Shown here piece after piece: positions 8,769 through 16,993 of a DNA stretch of 64,000 bases; the stretch's first letter is position 1, and every line of letters begins with the position of its first letter. The notes below the pieces were generated by a model. It was not told where the DNA came from and searched no databases. It saw only the letters and a list, made by a program, of their open reading frames with translations. The translations under genes and the position numbers were made by a program. Source of the stretch: an uncultured Lachnospiraceae bacterium (GTDB lineage Bacteria > Bacillota > Clostridia > Lachnospirales > Lachnospiraceae); the NCBI GenBank assembly GCA_900549665.1, contig URPH01000007.1, positions 27,597 through 91,596 on the forward strand, read 5' to 3'.

Positions 8769-10214
8769 TTACTGCACCGGCACAGGAGTAATATCGTCCG
8801 GGGCCGGACCCGCCGGATCTGCAGCAGGAAGCGGCGTTGCCGCGGCTGGCGGATCAGGCACGCGCTCTACCGCATCATAATCAATTTTTGGTCCGGTATA
8901 TGGCGTGTTTGTGATATTCCCATCCTGATCAAAGGTCACATTGGGAGAGATGCATTGCATGTAATCGAGGATCCGCTGTTTTTCAGAACCGGTTTCCATA
9001 TCCGTCCTGCAGTCATGCTGCTTGGCAGGGATCAGCCGGCAATCAAGCTTTCCATCCGTCCGGTATATCACTTTAAACAGGCAGGTATCCAACGTCTTGG
9101 AATTAAACCAGAAATTACCCAGGCTGTAAATAACAGGAACTCCATTCAGATATTCCACATTCTGCAGGCAGTGCGGATGATCGCCAATGATCAGATCTGC
9201 CCCGGCCTCCACTATTTTGGGAGCCTGTTCAATCTGCGCCCAGTGAAGCTCGTCGGTATTTTCCGTTCCCCAGTGCACATAAACAACTGTCAAGTCTGCC
9301 TGTGCATCTGCCTCACGGATCACCGCCGCGAGTCTCTCAAATTCGTCTTTGGTGTAGCACCGAAAGGTTCCGGGCGTGGTATCTGTCGCCCCTTTGGTAT
9401 CCGGATGTTCGTTTCTTTCAACCTGTGTCGCTGAAACAAACGCTATCCTTCTGCCGTTTTTCTCAAAATAATACACAGCTGACGCCTCAGAAAGATCACG
9501 TCCTGCACCGACATATGGAATATCTGCGTTTTTCAACGTATCCAGTGTGTCCAGCAGAGCATCCGGTCCGTAATCATATACATGGTTATTGGCCAACGAC
9601 ACCAGATCCACACCCATATCATGCAGCAGCGAAACATTGGACGGCTTGCTGCAAAAGGTAAAAGCTTTATCCGCAAGGGGCGCGCCTCTGTCCGAATAAG
9701 CAAACTCATTGTTTACCATGCAGATATCCGCAGCCTTCATCTCCGCAAGTAATTTTTCGTCAATGCAGCTTTCTATCTTCCCGCCTCTTGCCCGCAATGC
9801 GGTCATATTGGCATATGCATCATAAAAACAGATATCTCCTGCAAATATCATGGTAACATCCTGCAGCACCTGTACATTTTCATCCTTCTGTACAGTACTC
9901 CGATCCGGCTGATCCGGATTGCTTCCATCCGTCTGCCCAAGGTCAGTGTCATCCAGCCCACCACCACGGTCACTTTGATTTGTAGCATCCTCTACCGTGA
10001 CCTCAATCTCCGGCTGTGCATCATTTTCCTGCCGGTTTTTCTGTTCTTCCCGGTTTTTATCCACAAAAAAATCTGCCTTAAACACAAAAGCAGCAAGGGT
10101 CACAGCCAGCGCAATCACGCTGATCACAACCAAAACCGCCAGGATTATGGCTTTTCGCTCATTTTTCTTCCGGCGTCTTTTTCTTTTTTCAGATACATGA
10201 TTTTGTTTTTTCAA
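8769..10214 (-). CDS. CapA-family metallophosphatase-like membrane protein
   Basis: Resembles the CapA/PgsA family linked to capsule (poly-gamma-glutamate) synthesis. The 481 residues start with a Lys/Arg-rich cytoplasmic tail and one membrane helix at about residues 24-46. A low-complexity Asp/Asn/Gln-rich linker follows, then the phosphoesterase-like domain with VTMIFAGDICFYD, VNNEFAY, SLANNHVYDYG, VYVHWGTE and GDHPHCLQ, which supply metal-ligand-type Asp, Asn and His residues. The last 40 residues are Pro/Ala-rich. The only in-frame start is TTG at 10214, without a clear ribosome binding site, so the N-terminus is uncertain. It lies between rplA and rplJ, an unusual place. Its substrate is unknown. 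Confidence 0.8.
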   Translation of the reverse strand: MKKQNHVSEKRKRRRKKNERKAIILAVLVVISVIALAVTLAAFVFKADFFVDKNREEQKNRQENDAQPEIEVTVEDATNQSDRGGGLDDTDLGQTDGSNPDQPDRSTVQKDENVQVLQDVTMIFAGDICFYDAYANMTALRARGGKIESCIDEKLLAEMKAADICMVNNEFAYSDRGAPLADKAFTFCSKPSNVSLLHDMGVDLVSLANNHVYDYGPDALLDTLDTLKNADIPYVGAGRDLSEASAVYYFEKNGRRIAFVSATQVERNEHPDTKGATDTTPGTFRCYTKDEFERLAAVIREADAQADLTVVYVHWGTENTDELHWAQIEQAPKIVEAGADLIIGDHPHCLQNVEYLNGVPVIYSLGNFWFNSKTLDTCLFKVIYRTDGKLDCRLIPAKQHDCRTDMETGSEKQRILDYMQCISPNVTFDQDGNITNTPYTGPKIDYDAVERVPDPPAAATPLPAADPAGPAPDDITPVPVQ

Positions 10215-10269
10215 TATAAGATATCATCACTTTCTGTTTAAATCGTTTGAACTACTGTCATCATTATAC

Positions 10270-10309
10270 CAAAAAAGAAAAAGGACTTCCATGAAAATGA
10301 AAGTCCTTT
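10270..10309 (-). terminator. Terminator after rplA
   Basis: AAAGGACTT and AAGTCCTTT form the stem, and on the minus strand it runs into TTTTTCTTTTTT. It ends the rpmG-secE-nusG-rplK-rplA transcript before the CapA-family gene. Confidence 0.8.
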
Positions 10310-10362
10310 GACACCTTGTCTGTCAAACATCACATCACACGATGTGTATGTCATTTTTATGA

Positions 10363-11052
10363 TTAGTATTTAACAGCGTTAACCTTTACACCGGGTCCCA
10401 TTGTAGGAGCCAATGAAATGCTCTTTAAATACTGACCTTTTAATGTGCTGGGTTTAGCTTTAACGATTGCATCCATCAATGCGTCAAAGTTCTGCTGTAA
10501 CTGCTCTTCTGTGAAAGAAGCCTTTCCGATCGGGCAGTGGATGATATTGGCTTTGTCTAATCTGTATTCGATCTTACCAGCTTTGATATCATTGATAGCT
10601 TTTGTAACATCCATTGTTACAGTGCCGGCTTTGGGGTTGGGCATCAAACCTTTCGGTCCTAAAACTTTACCCAGACGACCAACAACGCCCATCATATCAG
10701 GTGTTGCAACAACAACGTCGAAATCCAGCCATCCATCATTCTGGATCTTGGGGATTAATTCGTCGCCGCCAACGAAATCTGCGCCTGCAGCTTCTGCTTC
10801 GTTTAATTTCTCGCCTTTAGCAAATACTAAAACCTTAACGGTTTTACCTGTACCGTTGGGTAATACAACAGCACCACGGATCTGCTGATCTGCGTGACGT
10901 CCATCACAACCTGTTCTGATATGAACTTCGATTGTTTCGTCAAATTTTGCTGTAGCAACTTTTTTAGCTAATGCGATAGCTTCAGGTGCTTCATATAATG
11001 CAGCACGGTCGATTGCTTTTGCAGCGTCTTGATATTTCTTACCATGTTTCAT
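10363..11052 (-). CDS. rplA: 50S ribosomal protein L1
   Basis: Forms the mobile L1 stalk beside the E-site tRNA and represses the rplKA messenger in many bacteria. Its 229 residues are the standard length. Family stretches include MKHGKKYQDAAKAIDR, FVGGDELIPKIQNDGW, GVVGRLGKVLGPKGLMPNPK and the C-terminal GPGVKVNAVKY. The ATG follows AAGGAGG. It is the last gene before a strong terminator and lies 64 bases after rplK. Confidence 0.98.
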   Translation of the reverse strand: MKHGKKYQDAAKAIDRAALYEAPEAIALAKKVATAKFDETIEVHIRTGCDGRHADQQIRGAVVLPNGTGKTVKVLVFAKGEKLNEAEAAGADFVGGDELIPKIQNDGWLDFDVVVATPDMMGVVGRLGKVLGPKGLMPNPKAGTVTMDVTKAINDIKAGKIEYRLDKANIIHCPIGKASFTEEQLQQNFDALMDAIVKAKPSTLKGQYLKSISLAPTMGPGVKVNAVKY

Positions 11053-11063
11053 TTTGTTTTCCT

Positions 11064-11112
11064 CCTTGTGGTGGTGACGGGATCAACCGATAACCGGGAA
11101 CCCTCCCACATA
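11064..11112 (-). promoter_or_regulatory. Structured rplA leader sharing an element with the rplK leader
   Basis: The rplK-rplA intergenic region carries TGTGGGAGGGT (11100-11110) followed by GATCCCGTCACCAC, which can pair back with it through bulges. The same TGTGGGAGGGT occurs before rplK. It resembles an L1-type binding structure used for autoregulation. This is an inference from shape and place, not from a model match. Confidence 0.45.
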
Positions 11113-11116
11113 TTCA

Positions 11117-11542
11117 TTAATCTTCTACGGTGATACCCATACTTCTTGCAGTACCTGCGATCATGCTCATAGCAGCTTCCAAGCTGCCTGCATTTAAGTC
11201 GGGCATTTTTGTCTCAGCAATCTTCTGAAGATCTGCCTTAGAAATCTTAGCAACCTTTGTCTTATTCGGAGCACCTGAACCGGATTTGATGTTGCAGGCT
11301 TTCTTTAATAAAACTGCTGCCGGGGGAGTTTTGGTAACAAAGCTGAAACTTCTGTCAGCATAAACAGTAATAACAACGGGAACGATTGTATCTCCCATGT
11401 CTGCTGTCTTTGCATTGAACTGTTTTGTGAATTCAACGATGTTTACGCCGTGCTGTCCAAGTGCAGGACCAACAGGCGGAGCCGGTGTAGCTTTGCCGGC
11501 TGCGATTTGTAACTTAATATAGCCTTCTACTTTCTTTGCCAT
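11117..11542 (-). CDS. rplK: 50S ribosomal protein L11
   Basis: Large-subunit protein of the GTPase-associated centre. I place the start at the ATG of MAKKVEGYIKLQ (11542), which follows AGGAGG at the usual distance and gives the standard 141 residues. A longer frame extends upstream but reads through the structured leader. Family motifs PAPPVGPALGQHGVNI and TKTPPAAVLLKKA are present, and the C-terminus ends MIAGTARSMGITVED. Confidence 0.97.
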   Translation of the reverse strand: MAKKVEGYIKLQIAAGKATPAPPVGPALGQHGVNIVEFTKQFNAKTADMGDTIVPVVITVYADRSFSFVTKTPPAAVLLKKACNIKSGSGAPNKTKVAKISKADLQKIAETKMPDLNAGSLEAAMSMIAGTARSMGITVED

Positions 11543-11563
11543 TGTGGCACCTCCTAATAAATT

Positions 11564-11600
11564 GTGGTAGTGGCGGGTCGTAGCACCCTCCCACAGCTCG
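11564..11600 (-). promoter_or_regulatory. Structured rplK leader (probable L1-responsive element)
   Basis: TGTGGGAGGGT (11585-11595) pairs imperfectly with GACCCGCCACTACCAC immediately downstream, just before the rplK ribosome binding site. The element is repeated before rplA. Confidence 0.45.
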
Positions 11601-11673
11601 AAAAGAGCTACTTTGTAACTATATTCCAAGTTGCAGTATTTTGCAACCAGAAATCATAAATAAAAATAAGATA

Positions 11674-12192
11674 TTAAACCTTGCGGACATCTGAGTATGC
11701 AATTTCAACCGGTGTTTCTCTTCCGAACATTTCGAAAGCAACACGGACAGTCTGCTTACTGTCATCCAGTCTCTGGACAATACCCACAGAATCCTGCCAT
11801 GCTCCGGAAATAGCAACTACAGTATCGCCAACGCCAAAATCAACTTTTACTCTGTTAGCATGTCCCTCGAAAGGTCTCATTTCCTCTTCTGAAAGCGGAA
11901 CCGGTTTGCTTCCGGGGCCAACAAAGCCTGTCACACCTCGGGTATTTCTAACAACATACCAGGTGTCATCGTTCATAACCATCTTGATCAATACATAGCC
12001 AGGAAGGATCTTTTTGGTAACTGTTTTTTTGTCACCATTGCTCTTGGTTTCCTGAACATCCTCTAACGGAACTCTTACCTCTAAAATTTCTTCCTGTAAG
12101 TGTCTGTTCTCAATGGTTTTTTCAATATTGGCTTTCACTTTGTTTTCATATCCTGAGTACGTATGAACTACATACCAATTTGCTTCTGCCAT
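11674..12192 (-). CDS. nusG: Transcription elongation/termination factor NusG
   Basis: 172 residues with the NGN domain at the N-terminus (WYVVHTYSGYENKVK, LPGYVLIKM, NTRGVTGFVG) and the KOW domain at the C-terminus (GDTVVAISGAWQDSVGIVQ ... FGRETPVEIAY). It binds RNA polymerase and couples it to translation or Rho. The ribosome binding site is GAGGG. It sits 15 bases after secE in the conserved secE-nusG order. Confidence 0.98.
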   Translation of the reverse strand: MAEANWYVVHTYSGYENKVKANIEKTIENRHLQEEILEVRVPLEDVQETKSNGDKKTVTKKILPGYVLIKMVMNDDTWYVVRNTRGVTGFVGPGSKPVPLSEEEMRPFEGHANRVKVDFGVGDTVVAISGAWQDSVGIVQRLDDSKQTVRVAFEMFGRETPVEIAYSDVRKV

Positions 12193-12207
12193 TCTTTTTC
12201 CCTCACT

Positions 12208-12417
12208 CTACATTGTCAAGAAATTAATACCGTACTGAACGATTGTGTCAATTAAAGCGATTAATAAACCTAAAACAATGGAAACAACCGATACGGTAAC
12301 AGTCTGTTTTACAAGTTCCATCTTTTCGGGCCAGATTATCTTTTTGAATTCTGATTTAACGCCGTCAAAAAAAGCAACAAGCTTTGATTGTTTATGGCTG
12401 CTATTTGTTTCTCCCAT
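12208..12417 (-). CDS. secE: Preprotein translocase subunit SecE
   Basis: Small essential clamp of the SecYEG channel. The 69 residues contain the amphipathic cytoplasmic helix with the signature VKSEFKKIIWPEK, then a single membrane helix (about residues 42-64). GAGGAAGTG precedes the ATG. Confidence 0.96.
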   Translation of the reverse strand: MGETNSSHKQSKLVAFFDGVKSEFKKIIWPEKMELVKQTVTVSVVSIVLGLLIALIDTIVQYGINFLTM

Positions 12418-12442
12418 ATTATCACTTCCTCGTCAAAACGGA

Positions 12443-12592
12443 TTATTTAGTTTCTTTGTGTAATGTATGAGTCTTGCAGAATTTACAATATTTCTTTGTT
12501 TCCATTCTGTCGGGATGTGTCTTTTTATCCTTTGTCATATTGTAATTACGATTTTTACACTCTGTACATGCCAATGTGATCTTTGTACGCAT
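12443..12592 (-). CDS. rpmG: 50S ribosomal protein L33, zinc-binding form
   Basis: 49 residues starting MRTKITLACTECKNRNY. Two CxxC pairs (CTEC and CKFC) show this is the C+ zinc-containing form. Paralogs without cysteines replace it under zinc limitation in some Firmicutes. I chose the ATG at 12592 because a longer frame upstream only reads through leader sequence. It is the first gene of the rpmG-secE-nusG-rplKA operon. Confidence 0.96.
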   Translation of the reverse strand: MRTKITLACTECKNRNYNMTKDKKTHPDRMETKKYCKFCKTHTLHKETK

Positions 12593-12702
12593 TTTTTCCA
12601 CCTCCGCGTGCCTTTTTACATATTTATATAGTAGAAAGAGCACTGCACTACCTGCATTTTTTGAGCACAAAAAAAAGAGCTCTGATCTCTTTCCACCGTC
12701 CT

Positions 12703-12731
12703 ACTATAACACACACACGGCGCGCAGTCAA
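12703..12731 (-). promoter_or_regulatory. Sigma-A promoter for rpmG-secE-nusG-rplKA
   Basis: TTGACT (12726-12731), 17 bases, TATAGT (12703-12708) on the minus strand. It gives a leader of about 105 bases before rpmG. The 376-base gap between rpmG and the plus-strand gene at 12969 otherwise holds an A/T-rich stretch (12770-12820) and the leader of that gene. No tRNA is visible. Confidence 0.8.
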
Positions 12732-12904
12732 CCATTTCTTCATCAAATATAAGGTAAATATAAGGCTGTCTGTCACAAAAAACTTTTTAAAAAATATTAT
12801 AAAAATATCACTTTATTTTTGCAAGCTTCTTGCAAGCAGCTTCTTCATGTGGTAATGTAAAAATAAGAAAATAGGTTTACTGTGTCTTATTATATCTGTT
12901 AATA

Positions 12905-12965
12905 AGCCCCGGCAGGACAACGGACTTGTCTTTACTGCCGATATTCAAGGAAGAAAGGAGGGGCT
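12905..12965 (+). promoter_or_regulatory. Structured 5' leader that can mask the ribosome binding site
   Basis: AGCCCC (12905-12910) is complementary to GGGGCT (12960-12965), which overlaps the Shine-Dalgarno sequence of the FliD-like gene. Inside lie CGGCAG/CTGCCG (12910-12915 and 12935-12940) and GACAA/TTGTC (12916-12920 and 12926-12930). A CCGATAT that resembles a sigma-28 -10 box is at 12938-12944, but I see no matching -35. No known riboswitch class was recognised. Confidence 0.45.
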
Positions 12966-12968
12966 GTT

Positions 12969-14273
12969 ATGGCTGATCTTGCTACATTAAACGGTGTATA
13001 CAATCACTATCTGACTGCTTATGCGCCAAAATCCAGCAGTGCTTTAGATACGCATAAAAAAAGCGAGCTTCGAAGCATTTACAATTCCATAATCAAATTA
13101 AATAAAGAATCCCCTCTGTATATTCTTGACAACAGTGCCGATTCCAAATCATATGCCATCGGTCTGAAGGAGGATGCGATCAGCCTCCAGCATACTCTCG
13201 GCTCATTGGGCGGCCTCAACGAAGCTGAGCTGCTCAATAAAAAAGCGGCCTATTCAAGTAACGAATCCATCGTTTCCGCCAAATATATCGGAGACAGTGA
13301 AGCCAGTAATTTTGCTCCCGAATTATCCATTGAAGTGCGATCACTTGCCTCTCCCCAGATCAATTTAGGCAGCTATCTTCCGCCGGAGGAGCCAATCGCA
13401 TTAAAAGAAGATACCTATTCCTTTGATCTGAATATACATGGATTCAATTATGAATTTCAATTTCAGATTCATGAGAACGACACCAACCGTGATGTTCAGG
13501 AACGTTTAAAGCGTCTGATCAACAATGCGGATGTCGGACTCCGCGCCGAAATATCAGAAGCTGCTGATACCACTGCCCTAAAGCTGATATCACAAAAAAG
13601 CGGACTGAACAAGGATAACGATTTTGTTTTCCGAATATCCGATAACCAGACCAGCAAAGCGGCCGGCATCGTAGATCTTTTGGGAATTGCCGAAATGACA
13701 CACAGGCCCTCCAATGCCGAATTTATATTAAACGGCAACGAGCGCTCCTCTGTATCCAATACCTTTACCGTCGAAAAAATGTATGAAATTACATTAAACG
13801 GTGTAAGTGAGACAGAAGGCGAAGCAGCCCATATCGGCATCAAGACCGATACAGAAAGTCTGATTGAAAATCTCCGCCAGCTTTTCAACGGCTACAATCA
13901 GTTTCTAAAATCCACGCTTGAATATACCCAAAGCCACCCAAAAAGCAACCAGCTCCTCAGTGAAATGTGGCACATCGCAGGCGAATATGCAACACCCTTT
14001 TCCAACATCGGCGTCAACATCACCGAGGATGGCAGCATAGAGTTTGATGAGGATACCATGAAAAAAGCTGCTGCAGATGGTTCTGTCCATGATGGTTTTA
14101 CAGATATTCAGAATTTTGCCAAGGATTTATACCGCAAATCAGGGCAGGTATCCCTCAATCCGATGCAATACGTAGATAAAACGATCGTTGCTTACAAAAA
14201 TCCGGGCAAAAACTTTGCCACACCTTATATCACAAGTGCATACAGCGGCATGCTCTTTAACAGTTACTGCTAA
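12969..14273 (+). CDS. FliD-like flagellar hook-associated protein
   Basis: 434 residues. The middle part carries a FliD-type signature, LSIEVRSLASPQINLGSYL near residue 118, matching the TxLAxxQ region of filament caps. The layout (N-terminal helices, beta-rich middle, LRQLFNGYNQFLKS and a C-terminal helix pair) is also FliD-like. The usual FliD N-terminus is absent, so it is a divergent paralog and not the cap encoded at 21968-23479. The start is the ATG 6 bases after AGGAGGGG. It is isolated from the main flagellar block. It could be a minor cap, a secreted filament-associated protein or a decayed copy; all of the frame is intact. Confidence 0.6.
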   Translation: MADLATLNGVYNHYLTAYAPKSSSALDTHKKSELRSIYNSIIKLNKESPLYILDNSADSKSYAIGLKEDAISLQHTLGSLGGLNEAELLNKKAAYSSNESIVSAKYIGDSEASNFAPELSIEVRSLASPQINLGSYLPPEEPIALKEDTYSFDLNIHGFNYEFQFQIHENDTNRDVQERLKRLINNADVGLRAEISEAADTTALKLISQKSGLNKDNDFVFRISDNQTSKAAGIVDLLGIAEMTHRPSNAEFILNGNERSSVSNTFTVEKMYEITLNGVSETEGEAAHIGIKTDTESLIENLRQLFNGYNQFLKSTLEYTQSHPKSNQLLSEMWHIAGEYATPFSNIGVNITEDGSIEFDEDTMKKAAADGSVHDGFTDIQNFAKDLYRKSGQVSLNPMQYVDKTIVAYKNPGKNFATPYITSAYSGMLFNSYC

Positions 14274-14331
14274 TGCAGACCATCGGCTGGCTTTGCAATT
14301 CCGAAACCGGCGCATACAACACAAAGCTAAA

Positions 14332-14382
14332 AAAGGATATACCGATTGTATCTGTACAATCTGCATATCCTTTATTTTTATC
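14332..14382 (+). terminator. Terminator after the FliD-like gene
   Basis: AAAGGATAT (14332-14340) pairs with ATATCCTTT (14365-14373), and GATTGTA/TACAATC extends the stem inside. It is followed by ATTTTTAT. It separates the gene from the convergent CMP-sugar synthetase. Confidence 0.8.
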
Positions 14383-14458
14383 CTATAGCCCCGATCGTCT
14401 TCACATCAGACCGACACGACTGATATCCGATAAAATCCGCCAATTTTCTTCCTGCGGA

Positions 14459-15466
14459 TTAAAATTCATTGTATAAAAATTCCATATCAAGAAATTTATC
14501 ATCAATATAATAGTCCGCATTGGGCTTACCCATTTTCAACTCATGATATTTGACGCCCCAGTCTTTCATCTGCTTTTCAGTCACCGGCCGCCAGTCAATT
14601 CCGGTAACATATCCCCTTGCGGTAAACAGGACAATCCGATTCCCCATATCATAAAGACGGTTTACAATTGCGATCATCCTCTCATTGGGCATTGCCTGTG
14701 CATAATCAAGATCCTCTCGTTTTAATGCAATGACACCATCAATGTCGAAAACAAACTGCTTGCCGCCTTCCTTGATATTCATATAGGTAGAAACACGTGC
14801 AAAATCCTTTTGCGTATCCACGTCAAACATGTCCTTCATCACGTATCCCTTGATCTTGTGCCCCGTCATGGAATTATAATCGAAAATATTTCGCGGACGC
14901 AACAGGTCTGTATTGCCATTTTGATAATAGGTCTTTGGAAGCTGTTGCCTCGGCATATTGTAAGCCTCGGGAATATCCTTTAGAATCGGTTCTATATCAC
15001 CATTCTCTTTCAGGTACCACATTTTATGCGGAACCACTTCATTTTCTTTGATACTGCGGACCGCGTCTACCGTCTCATCCTCCAGCATGATCTCAATCAT
15101 TTTGTCAATCTCCGCAGGATCGCGGTACGGATCCGTCGGACGCAGCTGCACAATGATATCCGGCTCATAGCCTTCATTTTCCTTTAACCAGGTAAGTGCA
15201 TGACGGAACACGTCTATATCGAGCGATGTATCCGTCGCATACTCTGCCGGACGCAAAAAGGGAGTCTCCGCACCATATTCCCTTGCAATCGCAGCATATT
15301 CTTCGCTATCGGTTGTCACGATAATGCGGTTGATATACCTGCTCTCCTTTGCATGTTGGATGGAATATGCCAGCATTGGCCTCCCATTAATTAATCTGAT
15401 ATTTTTATTTTTTACACTTTTAGAACCGCTACGGGCAGGTATTAACGCCAAAATTTTTTCGTTCAT
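14459..15466 (-). CDS. CMP-sugar synthetase (NeuA-type) fused to a HAD phosphatase-like domain
   Basis: 335 residues. Residues 1-230 are an acylneuraminate cytidylyltransferase-type domain: ALIPARSGSKSVKNKNIR (nucleotide-binding), TDSEEYAAIA, QLRPTDPYR. Residues 238-335 are a HAD fold with FDIDGVIA (motif I Asp-x-Asp), VLFTARG (motif II) and NADYYIDDK (motif IV). Such enzymes activate sialic, legionaminic or pseudaminic acids as CMP donors; the HAD part may dephosphorylate the precursor. Given the flagellar genes nearby, filament glycosylation is a reasonable inference, but no other pathway gene is in view. The ribosome binding site is AGAGGAAA. Confidence 0.8.
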   Translation of the reverse strand: MNEKILALIPARSGSKSVKNKNIRLINGRPMLAYSIQHAKESRYINRIIVTTDSEEYAAIAREYGAETPFLRPAEYATDTSLDIDVFRHALTWLKENEGYEPDIIVQLRPTDPYRDPAEIDKMIEIMLEDETVDAVRSIKENEVVPHKMWYLKENGDIEPILKDIPEAYNMPRQQLPKTYYQNGNTDLLRPRNIFDYNSMTGHKIKGYVMKDMFDVDTQKDFARVSTYMNIKEGGKQFVFDIDGVIALKREDLDYAQAMPNERMIAIVNRLYDMGNRIVLFTARGYVTGIDWRPVTEKQMKDWGVKYHELKMGKPNADYYIDDKFLDMEFLYNEF

Positions 15467-15578
15467 ATAAATTTCCTCTCTATTCCGGCAAAATATACAA
15501 CAGACTTTTTGACTGATCAGTATACCTCACCTATCCTAGATTGTACCCATATTGGCAAAAATATCAAGTTTATTTTGT

Positions 15579-15920
15579 CTATTTAGCTTTATATTTCTTT
15601 AAAGAAGCAAAGTCATCCATCAATTCCAGAATCTTGTCTTTGCCTTCCTGATTGAGACGCACATAATAAGACATAACGCGGTTTTCCATAAGCTGTTCAG
15701 ACAATGTTCCTTCGGTCAGCGGCTTCATGGTAACCGGATTCAGATTTAACTTATCACAGATACGAATAACAGTACCATATGCCATTCCTTCAATACCACG
15801 GTCCAATGCAGTTACCAGTGTACTATAAGGGATCTGCATTTCAATTGCAAACTGTCTGACACTCTTGTACTGATGCAGGATTTCTTTTTTCAACATGTTT
15901 GCCTTTGCTAAATTTGTCAT
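15579..15920 (-). CDS. Small helix-turn-helix regulator
   Basis: 113 residues. Residues 12-65 look like a Cro/XRE-type helix-turn-helix (SVRQFAIEMQIPYSTLVTAL, then YGTVIRICDKLNLNP). The rest is helical and ends in a Lys-rich tail. No partner gene is adjacent. Target unknown. Confidence 0.65.
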   Translation of the reverse strand: MTNLAKANMLKKEILHQYKSVRQFAIEMQIPYSTLVTALDRGIEGMAYGTVIRICDKLNLNPVTMKPLTEGTLSEQLMENRVMSYYVRLNQEGKDKILELMDDFASLKKYKAK

Positions 15921-16077
15921 CTTTGTTCCTCCGAATATAAATAATTCATATTTTTCACTTAAGAATTACTCTTATATTATATAAAAATCTAAAACAGAAG
16001 TATAGTATTATTTATCAAAAAATGTTTTTTTCACATTTATTTTACAGAAGTTCAAAGATAAATCGCGCACATCATTC

Positions 16078-16821
16078 TTATTGTGAAAAATGCATATCCC
16101 AATATTCATGTAAGGCATCATTAAATCCTTTTTCCTTGGATCTGGACACACTCAGGATACTCCCATCGCTCAATTGGATCTGGGAGCTACTATATTTTTC
16201 AACATATTCCAGATTGATAAGATAACTGTTGTGCGCATAAGCAAATCCGCATTGCCCGACTGTATCAAACAATTCAGACAGCTTCTCGCTGCTTTTCATC
16301 TCGTTAGCGATCTTTCCCGCCTCACACTCCGGATGCAGATGCAGCAGACTGCCATGCTTGGCAATAGATACATATAAAATATCCTCCGGAGATATCTTGT
16401 ATGACACCTTGTCAAAGCTGCCCCAGATAAAGATTTTCTTTTTGTGAAGATATGCATAAGCAACCGCATCATGCATGGCTTTAATATTTTTTACGGAAAT
16501 ATCTCTCTCATATAAACAACGATATGGCTTTATCCTCAACAAATCAGCATCCACCATGCCGTCCCGGGCTGTCAGCACAAAAACGCAGTTGGGCATTCTG
16601 TTGCAAAAAAGCTTCAGAATATCCTCCTCATGCCGAATCACCTGTTCCGCATCAATAATCAGCATATCCACACTTCTGTTTTCCGAAAAATCTTTTAACA
16701 TGACATTTACATCCGGATATGCAAATACAAAAGATCTTCCATATAAAGTCTGCATTGAAACCAAAGATCTGATAACTTTGACAAACTGTTGGTTTTTATG
16801 ACAAACCGCTATCCTTAACAT
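16078..16821 (-). CDS. LytTR-family regulator with a degenerate receiver domain
   Basis: 247 residues. The C-terminal half is a LytTR DNA-binding domain (DILYVSIAKHGSLLHLH, YAHNSYLINLEYVEKY, LSDGSILSVSRS). The N-terminal 120 residues have receiver topology with LIIDAEQV at the phosphoacceptor strand, but the usual acidic pair after strand 1 is replaced by CHKN. Phosphorylation is therefore doubtful. There is no adjacent histidine kinase. It is transcribed divergently from the XRE-type regulator at 16994. Confidence 0.75.
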   Translation of the reverse strand: MLRIAVCHKNQQFVKVIRSLVSMQTLYGRSFVFAYPDVNVMLKDFSENRSVDMLIIDAEQVIRHEEDILKLFCNRMPNCVFVLTARDGMVDADLLRIKPYRCLYERDISVKNIKAMHDAVAYAYLHKKKIFIWGSFDKVSYKISPEDILYVSIAKHGSLLHLHPECEAGKIANEMKSSEKLSELFDTVGQCGFAYAHNSYLINLEYVEKYSSSQIQLSDGSILSVSRSKEKGFNDALHEYWDMHFSQ

Positions 16822-16866
16822 TTAACATAAATCCCCCTGTATTATAATGCGCTGCAATTCCTCATG

Positions 16867-16895
16867 TTGACTAAACCCTCTTTATACAATATACT
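16867..16895 (+). promoter_or_regulatory. Sigma-A promoter for the regulator at 16994
   Basis: TTGACT (16867-16872), 17 bases, TATACT (16890-16895), giving a leader of about 90 bases. Confidence 0.65.
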
Positions 16896-16993
16896 TAAAA
16901 AAGATAACGAATGATCGCTTTCTTCATTGTAGTAAACAATCAGGACTTAATGTTTTCTTAAATTTATCATTCTTTGGGGTATGCAAAAAGATT

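Noticed and set aside
11543..11629. Longer N-terminus for L11
   Set aside because: The extra 29 codons run through the structured leader, and the ATG at 11542 has the right ribosome binding site and gives the family length.
12593..12670. Longer N-terminus for L33
   Set aside because: It reads through the leader; the 49-residue form is the family standard.
12870..12968. Cyclic-di-GMP (GEMM) riboswitch before the FliD-like gene
   Set aside because: The conserved GEMM core sequence is absent; only simple pairing arms are seen.
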